DNA of 40,351 nt from an uncultured Lachnospiraceae bacterium (GTDB lineage: Bacteria > Bacillota > Clostridia > Lachnospirales > Lachnospiraceae): NCBI GenBank assembly GCA_944375845.1, contig CALWAW010000044.1, forward strand, positions 1 to 40,351. The letters are read 5' to 3'. Positions 8,734 to 17,637 of the stretch are shown piece by piece. The position numbers were made by a program, and so were the translations under genes. Numbering within the stretch: the first letter of the stretch is position 1; each line of letters starts with the position of its first letter. The notes beneath the pieces were generated by a model, which was not told the DNA's origin, made no database searches, and worked only from the letters and a program-made list of their open reading frames with translations.

Positions 8734-9855
8734 TTAAAGAACAAACCTCTCGTTCTTCTCGATGACGATCCTGATGTTATCGGGCTCCCCGATATATGTC
8801 ATATTGGCCCGGATCGTGTCCCTGCTCTCCACGATGCAGTTTTCGATCCTGGTGTTGTCCCCGATATAGACATCGTTCAGGACAATGGAATTTTTGATCA
8901 CGCAGTTGTTTCCGATGTAGGCCTTCTTGAACAGAATCGAGTTCTCCACCTCGCCGTTGATGATGCAGCCGCTGGATACCAGGCTGTTTTTCACCTTCGC
9001 GCCCACATTGTACTTGGCCGGCGGATTGTCGTCCACCTTGGAGTAAATGTCGGGATAGGTCTTGAAGAAGTAATCCCGGACCTCCGGCTTTAAGAACTGC
9101 ATGTTCGTGTAGTAATAGGAATCGACGCTGGCGATGTTGCGCCAGTAGGACTCCAGCTTGTAGGCGTAGATCCGCTTCATATTCTTATACCGGATCAGGA
9201 TATCCTGTACGAAATCGTAGCGGTCCTCCTCGGCGCACTTTTCAATCAGCTCGATGAGCTGGCGGCGGCGCACCACGTAGATGCCGCAGGATACCTTGTG
9301 GGAGGTGGCCACCATGGGCTTTTCGTCAAACTCGATGACCCTTCCGTCCTCGTTGGTCCGCACCAGGCCGAAGCGGCTCACGTCCTCGCTCTCCGGCATG
9401 TCCTTGCAGACGATGGTGATATCGGCCTGCTTGGCGATGTGGTATTCCAGAACCTTATTGTAATCAAGCTTGTAGATGCCGTCGCCGGAGGCGATAACCA
9501 CATAGGGCTCGTGGCTGCTCTTCAGGTAATTGATGTTCTGCCACAGCGCGTCCGCCGTGCCCCTGTACCAGTTGCTGTTGCTGGCCGTGAGGGTGGGAGT
9601 GAACACATAAAGCCCGCCCTGCTTGCGGCCGAAGTCCCACCACTTGGAGGAGCTTAAATGCTCGTTTAAGGAGGTGGAGTTATACTGGGTGAATACCGCC
9701 ACCTTCTTGATGTGGGAGTTGGACATGTTGCTCAGGGAAAAGTCGATGGCTCTGTAGCTGCCCGCAACAGGCATCGCGGCCACTGCGCGCTTTTCTGACA
9801 ATTCCCTCATCTTCTTATTGTTTCCGCCTGCCAGAATAATACCTACTGCTCTCAC
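8734..9855 (-). CDS. glgD: GlgD, non-catalytic/regulatory subunit of glucose-1-phosphate adenylyltransferase
   Basis: GlgD partners with GlgC to form the Firmicute-type heteromeric ADP-glucose pyrophosphorylase, the committed step of glycogen synthesis. The 373-residue product has an N-terminal nucleotidyltransferase fold and a C-terminal left-handed beta-helix of hexapeptide repeats (about 285-360; [28 protein letters not shown]). The N-terminal loop is LAGGNNKKM, unlike the GGxGxRL loop in GlgC, as expected of a subunit with poor or no catalysis. It begins with GTG at 9853-9855, overlapping the glgC stop as GTGA, so the two are translationally coupled. The GCAGGTGG site upstream supports this start. 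Confidence 0.95.
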   Translation of the reverse strand: MRAVGIILAGGNNKKMRELSEKRAVAAMPVAGSYRAIDFSLSNMSNSHIKKVAVFTQYNSTSLNEHLSSSKWWDFGRKQGGLYVFTPTLTASNSNWYRGTADALWQNINYLKSSHEPYVVIASGDGIYKLDYNKVLEYHIAKQADITIVCKDMPESEDVSRFGLVRTNEDGRVIEFDEKPMVATSHKVSCGIYVVRRRQLIELIEKCAEEDRYDFVQDILIRYKNMKRIYAYKLESYWRNIASVDSYYYTNMQFLKPEVRDYFFKTYPDIYSKVDDNPPAKYNVGAKVKNSLVSSGCIINGEVENSILFKKAYIGNNCVIKNSIVLNDVYIGDNTRIENCIVESRDTIRANMTYIGEPDNIRIVIEKNERFVL

Positions 9856-11126
9856 TTCGCGCCACCTGCCTTTATAATATAATCTCCGCTCTCAAGGATG
9901 CCACCGTGATAATCGCCCGGCTCCGTCACGCCGGAAATGGCAGTGTTCCTGCCCACGGAGACCCCGTCGGGAATATAGGAATCCTCGCCGATGGTAACAA
10001 GGTCGAAGGCGTATACCTTGGGATTCAGCTTGCTGGGAGCAAACTCGCCCACGCCCAGATGGACGTTCGCGCCCACCTCCACGTTATCGGCGATGATGGC
10101 CTTGTCCACAATGGTTCCGTCGCCGATCACCACGCCGGACATCAGGATCGAGTCGCGCACCACGGCGCCCTTTCCGATCTTCACGCCCACGCCAATCACG
10201 GAATTATAGATTTCACCGTAGACCTCGGCGCCCTCGGCGATGATGCTGCGCTCCACCACGGAATCCGCCGAAATATACTGGGGCGGAAGAATATCGGACT
10301 TGGTGTAGATCTTCCAGAATTCCTCATAGAGGTTGAACACCGGGATAATGTCCACCAGCTCCATGTTGGCCTCCCAGTAGGAGCCCAGGGTCCCCACGTC
10401 CTTCCAGTAGCCGTTGTACTCGTAGGCGAAAATCCTGTCGCCCCGGCTGTGGCAGTAGGGGATCACATGCTTTCCGAAGTCGCAGCCCGGCTGATCGGAC
10501 ATTTTGATCAGGGCGTCCTTTAACACCCGCCAGCTGAAAATGTAAATACCCATGGAAGCCAGGTTGCTTCTGGGATGGGCGGGCTTTTCCTCGAATTCCG
10601 TGATCCTGTTGTTCTCATCTGTAATCACCACGCCGAACCGGCTGGCCTCCTCGATGGGAACGGGGAGGGCCGCAATGGTGATATCCGCATTGTTGGCCTT
10701 GTGATAATCCAGCATGACCTCGTAATCCATCTTATAGATGTGGTCGCCGGAGAGGATCAGCACATATTCCGGGTTGTAGGATTCCATGTACTGAAGGTTC
10801 TGGTAAATGGCGTTCGCCGTTCCGGTATACCATTCGCTGTTCTTGCTCTTCTCGTAGGGCGGAAGGACTGTCACGCCGCCCACGTTCCGGTCCAGATCCC
10901 ACGGGATGCCGATGCCGATATGGGAATTGAGCCGTAAGGGCTGATACTGGGTCAGCACGCCCACCGTATCAATACCGGAATTGATACAGTTGCTTAAAGG
11001 AAAGTCGATAATGCGGTACTTTCCTCCGAAAGCTGTAGCCGGCTTTGCCACGTTCGCTGTCAAAACCCCCAGCCTGCTGCCTTGTCCGCCAGCCAGCAGC
11101 ATTGCTATCATTTCTTTCTTAACCAC
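9852..11126 (-). CDS. glgC: GlgC, glucose-1-phosphate adenylyltransferase catalytic subunit
   Basis: It makes ADP-glucose from ATP and glucose-1-phosphate for glycogen synthesis. The 424-residue product has the catalytic loop [13 protein letters not shown], the sugar-nucleotide signature [37 protein letters not shown] and FEEKP, followed by a beta-helix C-terminal domain. The start is GTG (11124-11126) preceded by AGAGGTGATAGC. It is the first gene of glgC-glgD. The gene diverges from sbcD across a roughly 200-nt intergenic region that carries promoters on both strands. Confidence 0.97.
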   Translation of the reverse strand: MVKKEMIAMLLAGGQGSRLGVLTANVAKPATAFGGKYRIIDFPLSNCINSGIDTVGVLTQYQPLRLNSHIGIGIPWDLDRNVGGVTVLPPYEKSKNSEWYTGTANAIYQNLQYMESYNPEYVLILSGDHIYKMDYEVMLDYHKANNADITIAALPVPIEEASRFGVVITDENNRITEFEEKPAHPRSNLASMGIYIFSWRVLKDALIKMSDQPGCDFGKHVIPYCHSRGDRIFAYEYNGYWKDVGTLGSYWEANMELVDIIPVFNLYEEFWKIYTKSDILPPQYISADSVVERSIIAEGAEVYGEIYNSVIGVGVKIGKGAVVRDSILMSGVVIGDGTIVDKAIIADNVEVGANVHLGVGEFAPSKLNPKVYAFDLVTIGEDSYIPDGVSVGRNTAISGVTEPGDYHGGILESGDYIIKAGGAK

Positions 11127-11168
11127 GCTATCACCTCTTGCTGTTCGTTATAGTTATATTTGTATACT

Positions 11169-11197
11169 AGTGTATCATACTTTTTGGAATAAGTGAA
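11169..11197 (-). promoter_or_regulatory. Candidate promoter for glgC-glgD
   Basis: Minus-strand TTCACT (11192-11197), 17-bp spacer, TACACT (11169-11174). Each box matches four of six consensus positions, so this is moderate evidence. It leaves a leader of about 35 nt. Confidence 0.45.
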
Positions 11198-11251
11198 CAA
11201 TTATTTTTTAATAATTGCCTAAAATTTATGCAATTTATAAAATGTTATCTT

Positions 11252-11280
11252 TTGAAACTGCCGCCACAGTATGCTATAAT
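11252..11280 (+). promoter_or_regulatory. Promoter for the sbcD/sbcC-like operon
   Basis: TTGAAA (11252-11257), a 17-bp spacer and a perfect TATAAT (11275-11280), 50 nt before the sbcD start. Confidence 0.8.
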
Positions 11281-11329
11281 ATAGTATATTTTATTTGCAG
11301 CTTATTTTTACACGCAGAAAGGAATTTTT

Positions 11330-12421
11330 ATGAAATTTATCCATGCCGCAGATATCCATCTGGGCTGCCAGCCGGACCGGGGCTTTCCCTGGTCCAGAGA
11401 ACGCTCCTTTGACATCCTGGCGGCCTTCCGCGACCTGATCCTGGCCTGCAAAAAGGAAAAGCCCGATCTTCTTCTGATGGCGGGTGATCTGTTCCACAGA
11501 CAGCCCTCCACCGCGGAGCTTAAGGAGGCCGACGCCCTCTTTTCCCAGATCCCTGAGATCCCCGTGGTGATGATCGCCGGAAATCACGACTGCGTCCGGC
11601 CGGGCTCCTCTCTGGAGCGGTTCTCCTGGTCGCCCAACGTGACCTTCCTCTCGGGCCGGGAGCCTGCCGTCAGGGAATTTCCTGACCTTGGGACCGTCGT
11701 CCACGGCTTCAGCTACCACAGCCGCGAGATCCGGGAGCCCCTTTACGACAGTATGACCGCGCCGAAGGACGGCCTGCTCCATATTCTTCTGGCCCACGGA
11801 GGCGACGAGGCCCATATCCCCATCGACAGGGAAAAGCTGGCCGCCTCGGGCTTTTCGTACATCGCGCTGGGCCATCTCCACAAGCCGGAGCTGGATCCCG
11901 CCCACCGGCTGGCCTTTTCCGGCTCCCTGTCACCCATTGAAATGTCGGAGACCGGAAGCCACGGCTACGTGCTGGGAGAGCTGACCCCCGACGGCGCGCT
12001 GAAGCTTTCCTTCGTGCCCCTTCCCTCCCGCAGCTATATCCCCTGCCGGGTAAAGGTCACGGAAAAGACCACAGCCCAGTCTCTTCTCAAAACGGTGAGC
12101 CGCTTTACGGAACAGTACGGCGCCTCCAATATCTACCGGCTGACCCTCACGGGAAAGCGGGATCCCGGCGTCACCTTCCGGGAGGAGGAGCTTCAGGCCG
12201 CGGGCCGCATCATCTCCTTCCAGGACGACACCGTCCCCTTCTACCCGGTGGACCGGCTCCTTAAAGAGCACCGGCAGGATCTCATCGGCGAATACATCCG
12301 GGCCTTTTTAAAAGAGGGCTCCGAGGACGAGCTTGAGGACCCTGTGAGGAAAGCGGCCTTTTACTATGGGCTGGAGGCCCTGCTTTCCAATTTTGACCCA
12401 GAGACAGGAGAGGTAAAATGA
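11330..12421 (+). CDS. sbcD: SbcD/YhaO-type metallophosphoesterase DNA exonuclease subunit
   Basis: This is the nuclease half of an Mre11-Rad50 (SbcCD)-type complex that processes DNA ends and hairpins. The 363-residue product shows the calcineurin-like metal-binding motifs in order: ADIHLG (7-12), GDLFHRQ, GNHDC, LLAHGG and LGHLHKPE. A C-terminal capping region of about 130 residues follows. The ATG follows AGAAAGGAATTTTT. Its stop codon overlaps the next start as ATGA, coupling the two subunits. Given the unusual partner (membrane segments, no zinc hook), the B. subtilis YhaO/YhaN pair is a closer model than E. coli SbcCD. Confidence 0.88.
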   Translation: MKFIHAADIHLGCQPDRGFPWSRERSFDILAAFRDLILACKKEKPDLLLMAGDLFHRQPSTAELKEADALFSQIPEIPVVMIAGNHDCVRPGSSLERFSWSPNVTFLSGREPAVREFPDLGTVVHGFSYHSREIREPLYDSMTAPKDGLLHILLAHGGDEAHIPIDREKLAASGFSYIALGHLHKPELDPAHRLAFSGSLSPIEMSETGSHGYVLGELTPDGALKLSFVPLPSRSYIPCRVKVTEKTTAQSLLKTVSRFTEQYGASNIYRLTLTGKRDPGVTFREEELQAAGRIISFQDDTVPFYPVDRLLKEHRQDLIGEYIRAFLKEGSEDELEDPVRKAAFYYGLEALLSNFDPETGEVK

Positions 12422-14274
12422 TATTCAGGAACATCCATATTTCCGGCTTCGGAAAATACAACCACGAGGACATCTCCTTCTCCGAAGGAGTCAATGTGAT
12501 ATACGGAGAGAACGGCTCCGGGAAAACCACCCTCCACGCCTTTTTAAAGGCCATGCTCTTCGGGGCCGGCCCCCGGGAGGAGGCCCGCTACGCGCCCTGG
12601 GAAACGCAGTCCGTCTACGGAGGCTCCCTGGAGCTTGAGACAGAGGAGGGCCGTTTTCAGATCGACCGGTGCATGGATCCCGCGAGAAGATCCGTAACCG
12701 TCCGCTCCGCCTCCACCGGCGAAACTGTTGGAACCTCCCAGGAGGATGTGGACCGACTGCTTTCCGGTCTCACCGAGGCCGATTACCGCAACACCATCAG
12801 CATAGAGCAGCTTAAGGCCGCCGCCGACGGCGCCCTGAGCGAGGCCCTCAAAAAGCGCGTGGCCGGCCTGTCCCTTTCGGGCGCCACGTCCCTTGACGTA
12901 TCCGCCACCATAAACTCCTTAAAGGAGAAGAAGCAGGAGCTTTCGGCCGCCATCGACCAGGACGCCGCCGACCGCTTCCAGGAGATCTTTCAGGAGATCT
13001 GCCAGATCGAGGACCGCTTAAAGGACCTGGGCGATAAGCCCGACCAGCTTGAAAAGGAAGCCGGAGAGCTTACGGAGGCCCTGGAGGCCGAGGAGACCAG
13101 AGTCCGGGAGCTGGACGCTTTATATAAGGAAAAAACAGCCGCGCTGGACGCGCACACCATGTCGAAGATCCGGGATACCGACATCTATCAGGAACGGCTC
13201 CACGACGCCTTCGACGCCCACCGTCTGGCCTCCAGGGAGACCGAGCTCCACGAGAAGCGGTCCCTGCGGATCCGCGACGTGGTATCGGGCTTTCTGGCCT
13301 TCGTGATCTTTCTGCTTTTGGGCCTGGGGACCCTGTTCTACGAACAGCTCCCCTTTACGGGAACCCCCTTCCCCCTTCCGCAGCTGCCCTTTGTGATCCT
13401 GTTCCTGGCGGCCTCAGGCATCTCCTTCCTGGTGACCCTGATCCTTCTGATCCGCTCCAGGCGCGACGATTCCGACTCTGAGGCCATGGCCGCGGAAACG
13501 GAGCAGTTTTTAAAGAACCAGTTTGAGACTCATTTGGGCTCCGGCGAGGTGACGGAGGAAAACAAGGAGGCCCTGGCAGAAAAGCTCAGGGACTACCTGG
13601 CCCTTAAAAAAGAGGCGGAGGAGACCTCCGAGGCTCTTGAGGCCTCCAGAAAGGACGCCGAAAAGCTTCGCCAAAGCCTTGCGAAGGCCAGGGAGAACCT
13701 GGAGCTTTGCAGCAGGGAGACCTGGGAGTTTGAGCAGGCCATGAGCCGTCTTTCTGAGCTGGAGGATCAAAAGACCCAGCTGGGCCTCGCCCTTCGCAAA
13801 AACGAAAGGCTCGAGGAGCAGATCAAGGCCGTGGAGCTTTCTGCCGCCGCCATCTCAAAGCTTTCCGAACGGATCCGCGAGGCCTTCAGCCCTGCCCTCA
13901 ACAGGCGGGTGTCCGAGATTCTCTGCGCCGTCACCGACGGGGTCTATGACCGGGTCAGCATCAACGAGGATCTCTCCGTCACCCTGAGAAGGAACGGCCA
14001 GGCCATCCCCCTGGAGGCCTTGAGCCGCGGCACCATCGAGCAGGTCTATCTGGCCCTGCGGTTAAGCGCCGCCGAGCTCCTTTATCCCGGAAAGACCCTT
14101 CCCGTCCTTCTGGACGACACCTTTGCCTACTACGACGACGCCCGCCTCCACAATACCCTGCGGTGGCTGGCCGAAAACCATAAGGGGCAGGTATTCCTCT
14201 TTACCTGCCACAAGCGGGAGGCCGCCTTCCTCTCGCGCCTGGGCGTCCAGTATCATCTGGTGCCCTTAAGCTAA
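12418..14274 (+). CDS. SbcC/Rad50/YhaN-like ATPase with two central transmembrane helices
   Basis: This is an ABC-type SMC-like ATPase, partner of the upstream nuclease. Walker A is GENGSGKTT (30-38). The signature motif is LSRGTIEQVYLALRLS (from 535) and Walker B is LLDDTF (DD at 566-567). Coiled-coil arms occupy about 165-285 and 350-500. At the turn between the arms, where Rad50/SbcC carries a CxxC zinc hook, there are instead two hydrophobic helices (about 289-309 and 323-345) joined by a short Pro-rich loop; no CxxC is visible. At 618 residues it is much shorter than typical SbcC (about 1000). It overlaps sbcD by 4 nt, with AGGAGAGGTAAA before the start. Confidence 0.85.
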   Translation: MIFRNIHISGFGKYNHEDISFSEGVNVIYGENGSGKTTLHAFLKAMLFGAGPREEARYAPWETQSVYGGSLELETEEGRFQIDRCMDPARRSVTVRSASTGETVGTSQEDVDRLLSGLTEADYRNTISIEQLKAAADGALSEALKKRVAGLSLSGATSLDVSATINSLKEKKQELSAAIDQDAADRFQEIFQEICQIEDRLKDLGDKPDQLEKEAGELTEALEAEETRVRELDALYKEKTAALDAHTMSKIRDTDIYQERLHDAFDAHRLASRETELHEKRSLRIRDVVSGFLAFVIFLLLGLGTLFYEQLPFTGTPFPLPQLPFVILFLAASGISFLVTLILLIRSRRDDSDSEAMAAETEQFLKNQFETHLGSGEVTEENKEALAEKLRDYLALKKEAEETSEALEASRKDAEKLRQSLAKARENLELCSRETWEFEQAMSRLSELEDQKTQLGLALRKNERLEEQIKAVELSAAAISKLSERIREAFSPALNRRVSEILCAVTDGVYDRVSINEDLSVTLRRNGQAIPLEALSRGTIEQVYLALRLSAAELLYPGKTLPVLLDDTFAYYDDARLHNTLRWLAENHKGQVFLFTCHKREAAFLSRLGVQYHLVPLS

Positions 14275-14284
14275 AGGCCGCAAA

Positions 14285-14316
14285 AAGGATGCCCTGTCGG
14301 GGCATCCTTTTCTTTT
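14285..14316 (+). terminator. Bidirectional terminator between sbcC-like gene and prs
   Basis: A 10-bp stem (14285-14294 with 14300-14309) with a 5-nt loop. It is followed by TTCTTTTG on the plus strand and by TTTTTG on the minus strand. The two flanking genes converge here. Confidence 0.85.
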
Positions 14317-14323
14317 GTAAAAA

Positions 14324-15511
14324 TCACTGTTTGTTTTTGAATTCTCCGCTTCTGTACCGCTCCAGAAACCGGTTGATGCGGCCCGTGGGGTTCAGAAGCT
14401 GATTGATGGACACGTCGTGGTTCATGTAATCCACCAGCAGAGCGATGTACTTGCTCATATCCACGTCGATGTAATAGGGCTTCGCCAGAAGCTCCGGCGG
14501 CTGATAGACCAGATTCGTGGTCAGCATCCTGTCAATGAGGCCGTTCTGATAATATTCGTCGAACTTCTGGAGGCCTCCCGTGAACAGGCCGAAGGTGGCG
14601 CACACAAACACCTTTCCGGCCTTTCTGCGCTTGAGCTCCTTGGCCACCTCCAGCATACTGTCGCCGGAGGAGATCATATCGTCGATGATCAGCACGTCCT
14701 TCCCCTCCACCGGAGCGCCCAGAAACTCGTGGGCCACGATGGGGTTCCGTCCGTTGATGATCCTGGTGTAATCCCGCCTTTTATAAAACATGCCCACATC
14801 CAGGCCCAGCACATTGGCAAAGTAGATGGCCCGGCTCATGCCGCCCTCGTCGGGGCTGATGATCATCATGTGGTCGCTGTCAATCTTAAGCTCCGTCTCG
14901 TGCATCAGAAGATGCTTGATGAACTGATAAATGGGCTGCACCGTCTCAAAGCCCTTTAAGGGGATGGCGTTCTGCACCCGGGGATCGTGGGCGTCGAAGG
15001 TGATGATGTGATCCACGCCCATGTGGACCAGCTCCTGGAGGGCCAGGGCGCAGTCCAGGGATTCCCTCCCGTTTCTCTTATGCTGGCGGCTCTCATAGAG
15101 GAAGGGCATGATCACCGTGATCCTCCTGGCCTTTCCGCCCACGGCGGCAATAATCCGCTTCAGGTTCTGGAAATGGTCGTCGGGGGACATGTGGTTGATC
15201 CGTCCGCTTAAGGAGTAGGTGAGGCTGTGGTTGCACACATCCACCATGATATACAGATCGTCGCCCCGCACCGACTTGTCGATGACGCCCTTGGCCTCGC
15301 CGGTTCCGAACCGGGGCACATGGCTCTCGATGATATAGCTGTCCTTTTCATACTCCGAAAACAGCAAAGAGGTCTTATGCTCATTCTGGCGCTCTCTGCG
15401 CCACTCCACCAGGTAGGCGTCCACCTTCCTGCCCAGCTCCTGACAGCCGTCCACCGGAATCAGGCCCAGCGGCCCCACCGGGATCGTCGTCAAATCACGT
15501 TCTTCCTGCAT
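14324..15511 (-). CDS. prs: Divergent ribose-phosphate pyrophosphokinase (PRPP synthetase)
   Basis: It is predicted to make PRPP from ribose-5-phosphate and ATP for nucleotide, His and Trp synthesis. The 395-residue protein is longer than the usual 310-320. Family landmarks are retained in altered form: SVRGDDLYIM, RQHKRNGRE where classical enzymes have RQDRKxxxRE, FDAHDPRVQ in place of DLHAxQIQ, ISPDEGG, and the PRPP loop VLIIDDMISSGDS (about 267-280). The start is the second nearby ATG (15509-15511): AGGAGG lies 7 nt before it, whereas the ATG at 15515-15517 directly abuts the site. It overlaps the end of the dnaI-like gene by 17 nt, so dnaD-dnaI-prs look like one operon. Confidence 0.88.
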   Translation of the reverse strand: MQEERDLTTIPVGPLGLIPVDGCQELGRKVDAYLVEWRRERQNEHKTSLLFSEYEKDSYIIESHVPRFGTGEAKGVIDKSVRGDDLYIMVDVCNHSLTYSLSGRINHMSPDDHFQNLKRIIAAVGGKARRITVIMPFLYESRQHKRNGRESLDCALALQELVHMGVDHIITFDAHDPRVQNAIPLKGFETVQPIYQFIKHLLMHETELKIDSDHMMIISPDEGGMSRAIYFANVLGLDVGMFYKRRDYTRIINGRNPIVAHEFLGAPVEGKDVLIIDDMISSGDSMLEVAKELKRRKAGKVFVCATFGLFTGGLQKFDEYYQNGLIDRMLTTNLVYQPPELLAKPYYIDVDMSKYIALLVDYMNHDVSINQLLNPTGRINRFLERYRSGEFKNKQ

Positions 15512-16529
15512 GTTCATCCCTCCTTGTACTGATGCGGGCTCCCCTTCCGATCTTCTTCTTGATCCGGATATCCTCTCCGAAGAGCTGGATGATCTGATAG
15601 CTGCTGATGATCCTGGAGCAGAGCCTCTCGGAATAGCAGCTGCGCAGCTCGCTCATGGACAGATTGGTGGAAATGATCACCGCCCGCCCCTTAAGAGCCC
15701 TGTCGTTGACGCAGTAGAAAAGCTCCGAGTTTTCCAGGCTGTTGTTCAGCTCCGTCCCCAGATCGTCAATGATCAGAAGATCGCATTCCAGGATGCCCCT
15801 GTATTTCTCCTCTGTTTCCTCGCCGCCCCGCTCAAACCGCCTGTCCGAGATGATCTGGAACAGCTCGGGCGCCGTCAGATACAGCACCGCCTCTCCCCGC
15901 TCCAAAAGCTCGGCGGCGATGCAGTTGGTCAGAAAGGTTTTCCCGGTTCCGGTGGACCCGGTGAAAAGCAGATTCCGCCTGTTCTCGTCAAAATGGGCCG
16001 CGTAGGCGCGGCACTCCTCCGCCACCGCCTTCATGTAGTCGTACTGGCTGATCTGCTTTTTTTCGTTTACGATCAGATCTTTATCATAGTAGTCGAAGGT
16101 AAAGGCCGAGAAATTTTCCCGCTTGAGAACCTCCTCCAGGTTGGACTGGCCGTAAAGGAGGCGGATCTCCGCCTGGCGGAAGCAGCGGCACTTTCTGCCG
16201 TTCACATAGCCTGTATCGCGGCACTGGGGACAGGTATAGTCCATCTCCATATAGTCCGCCGGAAAGCCGCCCATGGAGAACAGGGCCGCCCGCTCCTCCC
16301 GGAGCTCCTCCAGCTGCCTCATGCACTGGGCCGCTCCCCGCTCGTCGCCGTCCAGAAGCTTTTTCGCCCGCTCCACGGAGAGGGCGCTGATCTCCCTGTC
16401 GTACCGCTCCATCTGCGGGAGCGCCCGGTAGACCTCGGCGATCCGTTCCTCCTGCCTGTGCCTGTCATCCCTCTGGCGCTTCTGATAAACGCGCATCAGC
16501 GCGTCGTACTGGGAATTGTTCAGTGCCAC
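15495..16529 (-). CDS. dnaI: DnaI/DnaC-type replicative helicase loader ATPase
   Basis: This AAA+ protein loads the replicative helicase at origins and restart sites. The 344-residue product has an N-terminal helical region and a Cys-rich zinc-binding segment at about 100-115 (CPQCRDTGYVNGRKCRC). The AAA+ core follows, with Walker A GSTGTGKT (about 190-197), Walker B LLIIDDLG (about 250-257), and sensor region VIISTNLS. The start is GTG at 16527-16529 preceded by GGAAGGGAGAAAACC. It follows the DnaD-domain gene after 22 nt, the usual partnership in Firmicutes. Confidence 0.93.
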   Translation of the reverse strand: MALNNSQYDALMRVYQKRQRDDRHRQEERIAEVYRALPQMERYDREISALSVERAKKLLDGDERGAAQCMRQLEELREERAALFSMGGFPADYMEMDYTCPQCRDTGYVNGRKCRCFRQAEIRLLYGQSNLEEVLKRENFSAFTFDYYDKDLIVNEKKQISQYDYMKAVAEECRAYAAHFDENRRNLLFTGSTGTGKTFLTNCIAAELLERGEAVLYLTAPELFQIISDRRFERGGEETEEKYRGILECDLLIIDDLGTELNNSLENSELFYCVNDRALKGRAVIISTNLSMSELRSCYSERLCSRIISSYQIIQLFGEDIRIKKKIGRGARISTRRDEHAGRT

Positions 16530-16551
16530 GGTTTTCTCCCTTCCTCATGGG

Positions 16552-17544
16552 TCAGAACCCATTGATCTGCTTGACCAGCTCGTCGTAATCGTAATCCCTT
16601 TGCTGGAAATTATGGAACCGGTTGGGCCGCTTTTCCGCCGTCCGCTTGGCCGGAGCCTTTTTTTCGTCCCGGCGCTTCTCCTCAATGCGCTCCACGTCGG
16701 CCCGGTCCCGGACCCCCGCCTTTTTCCATTCCTGCAAAATCTTATCGGCATAGGCGAAATTCGGCTTGTGGATGTTTCTCATGGTCCTGTCGCAGGCCTC
16801 TAACACCACCTCCACCGGAAGGCGGTAATCCTTAAGCCACCTGTCGATCATATCCCGCTCCGCGGGCGCGGCGCTGCGGCCCGTGATGCCAAAGGCCCTG
16901 AGCACCGCGTAGGTGTGCTTTCCGCCGATGGCGTTTTCCTCCCTGGCCTGCTTCACCGACGCGATTCCCCGCTTATGCCAGCTTAAGGCTACCTTCTCGA
17001 TGTAGCGCATGCTCTTGTTTCCGCCGGAGACGCAGTATTCCACCAGATATTCCAGAAGCTCCGCAGACATGCCCAGGTTCCCGTAAAGGTTCGCCAGCAT
17101 GTCCGCGTCCTGAGGGCTCAGGGGCGCGCCCGTATACCGCTCCGTCAGATAGAGAAGCTGAAGGAACTCCTCGTCGGACTGGAGGTCTGCCAGGTCCTTC
17201 TTTTTTTCGGGCTGGGCCGCCGCCGCGGCCTCCTTTGCCGCCGGGGCTTCGCCCGGCTCCAGAAGGCCGATCCCCTTAAGGGAACCGTCCGACGCGTATT
17301 CCAGGGCGAGAAGGCCCATCCTCTCCCAGTATTTCAGTGCGTAATGCACATTTTTCTCCGTATCACAAAGCCCCTCCGCCATGCGTGAAAGGGAAAGCTC
17401 CCCCTCCCGGGAGGCATGCCGCAGTAAAAACAGATAAACCTTGACAAACTCCCCGCTGGCTTCAGGCAGGAACTGATCGATGAACCGGTTCGGCACCACG
17501 GTGGCCCCGCCCCCGGTCCGGTCCTTTACATAGATCCCTGCCAT
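16552..17544 (-). CDS. dnaD: DnaD-domain replication initiation protein
   Basis: DnaD/DnaB-type proteins remodel origin DNA and help recruit the helicase loader. The 330-residue product has an N-terminal winged-helix-like domain (about 15-95). A low-complexity Ala/Glu/Lys linker follows (about 98-118). Two DnaD C-terminal-type domains come next, each ending in the YxxxIxxxW pattern (YIEKVALSW near 185 and YADKILQEW near 273). The C-terminal tail is basic and charged. Clostridia often lack a separate DnaB initiator, and this tandem-domain protein may cover both roles; that is inference. The ATG follows GAGGTGAGGAC. Three DnaA-box-like 9-mers lie just upstream of its promoter. Confidence 0.88.
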   Translation of the reverse strand: MAGIYVKDRTGGGATVVPNRFIDQFLPEASGEFVKVYLFLLRHASREGELSLSRMAEGLCDTEKNVHYALKYWERMGLLALEYASDGSLKGIGLLEPGEAPAAKEAAAAAQPEKKKDLADLQSDEEFLQLLYLTERYTGAPLSPQDADMLANLYGNLGMSAELLEYLVEYCVSGGNKSMRYIEKVALSWHKRGIASVKQAREENAIGGKHTYAVLRAFGITGRSAAPAERDMIDRWLKDYRLPVEVVLEACDRTMRNIHKPNFAYADKILQEWKKAGVRDRADVERIEEKRRDEKKAPAKRTAEKRPNRFHNFQQRDYDYDELVKQINGF

Positions 17545-17567
17545 GTCCTCACCTCTCTCGTCCCTCT

Positions 17568-17596
17568 ATTATAGCACACCCCCCTTTAAAAGAGAA
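17568..17596 (-). promoter_or_regulatory. Promoter for dnaD-dnaI-prs
   Basis: Perfect TATAAT at 17568-17573 on the minus strand, 23 nt before the dnaD start. The matching -35 position (17591-17596, TTCTCT) is weak, suggesting that an activator or upstream binding protein matters. Confidence 0.6.
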
Positions 17597-17607
17597 TCCC
17601 GCAAATT

Positions 17608-17637
17608 GTTGATAAATCCTGTGGATATTGTGGATAA
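17608..17637 (-). promoter_or_regulatory. Cluster of three DnaA-box-like 9-mers upstream of dnaD
   Basis: In minus-strand sense: TTATCCACA (17629-17637, perfect DnaA box), ATATCCACA (17620-17628, one mismatch) and TTATCAACA (17608-17616, one mismatch). All three have the same orientation. The first two are directly adjacent and the third is 3 nt away. The cluster sits upstream of the dnaD promoter, abutting the murC stop codon. DnaA binding is inferred from the box sequence only. Confidence 0.6.
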
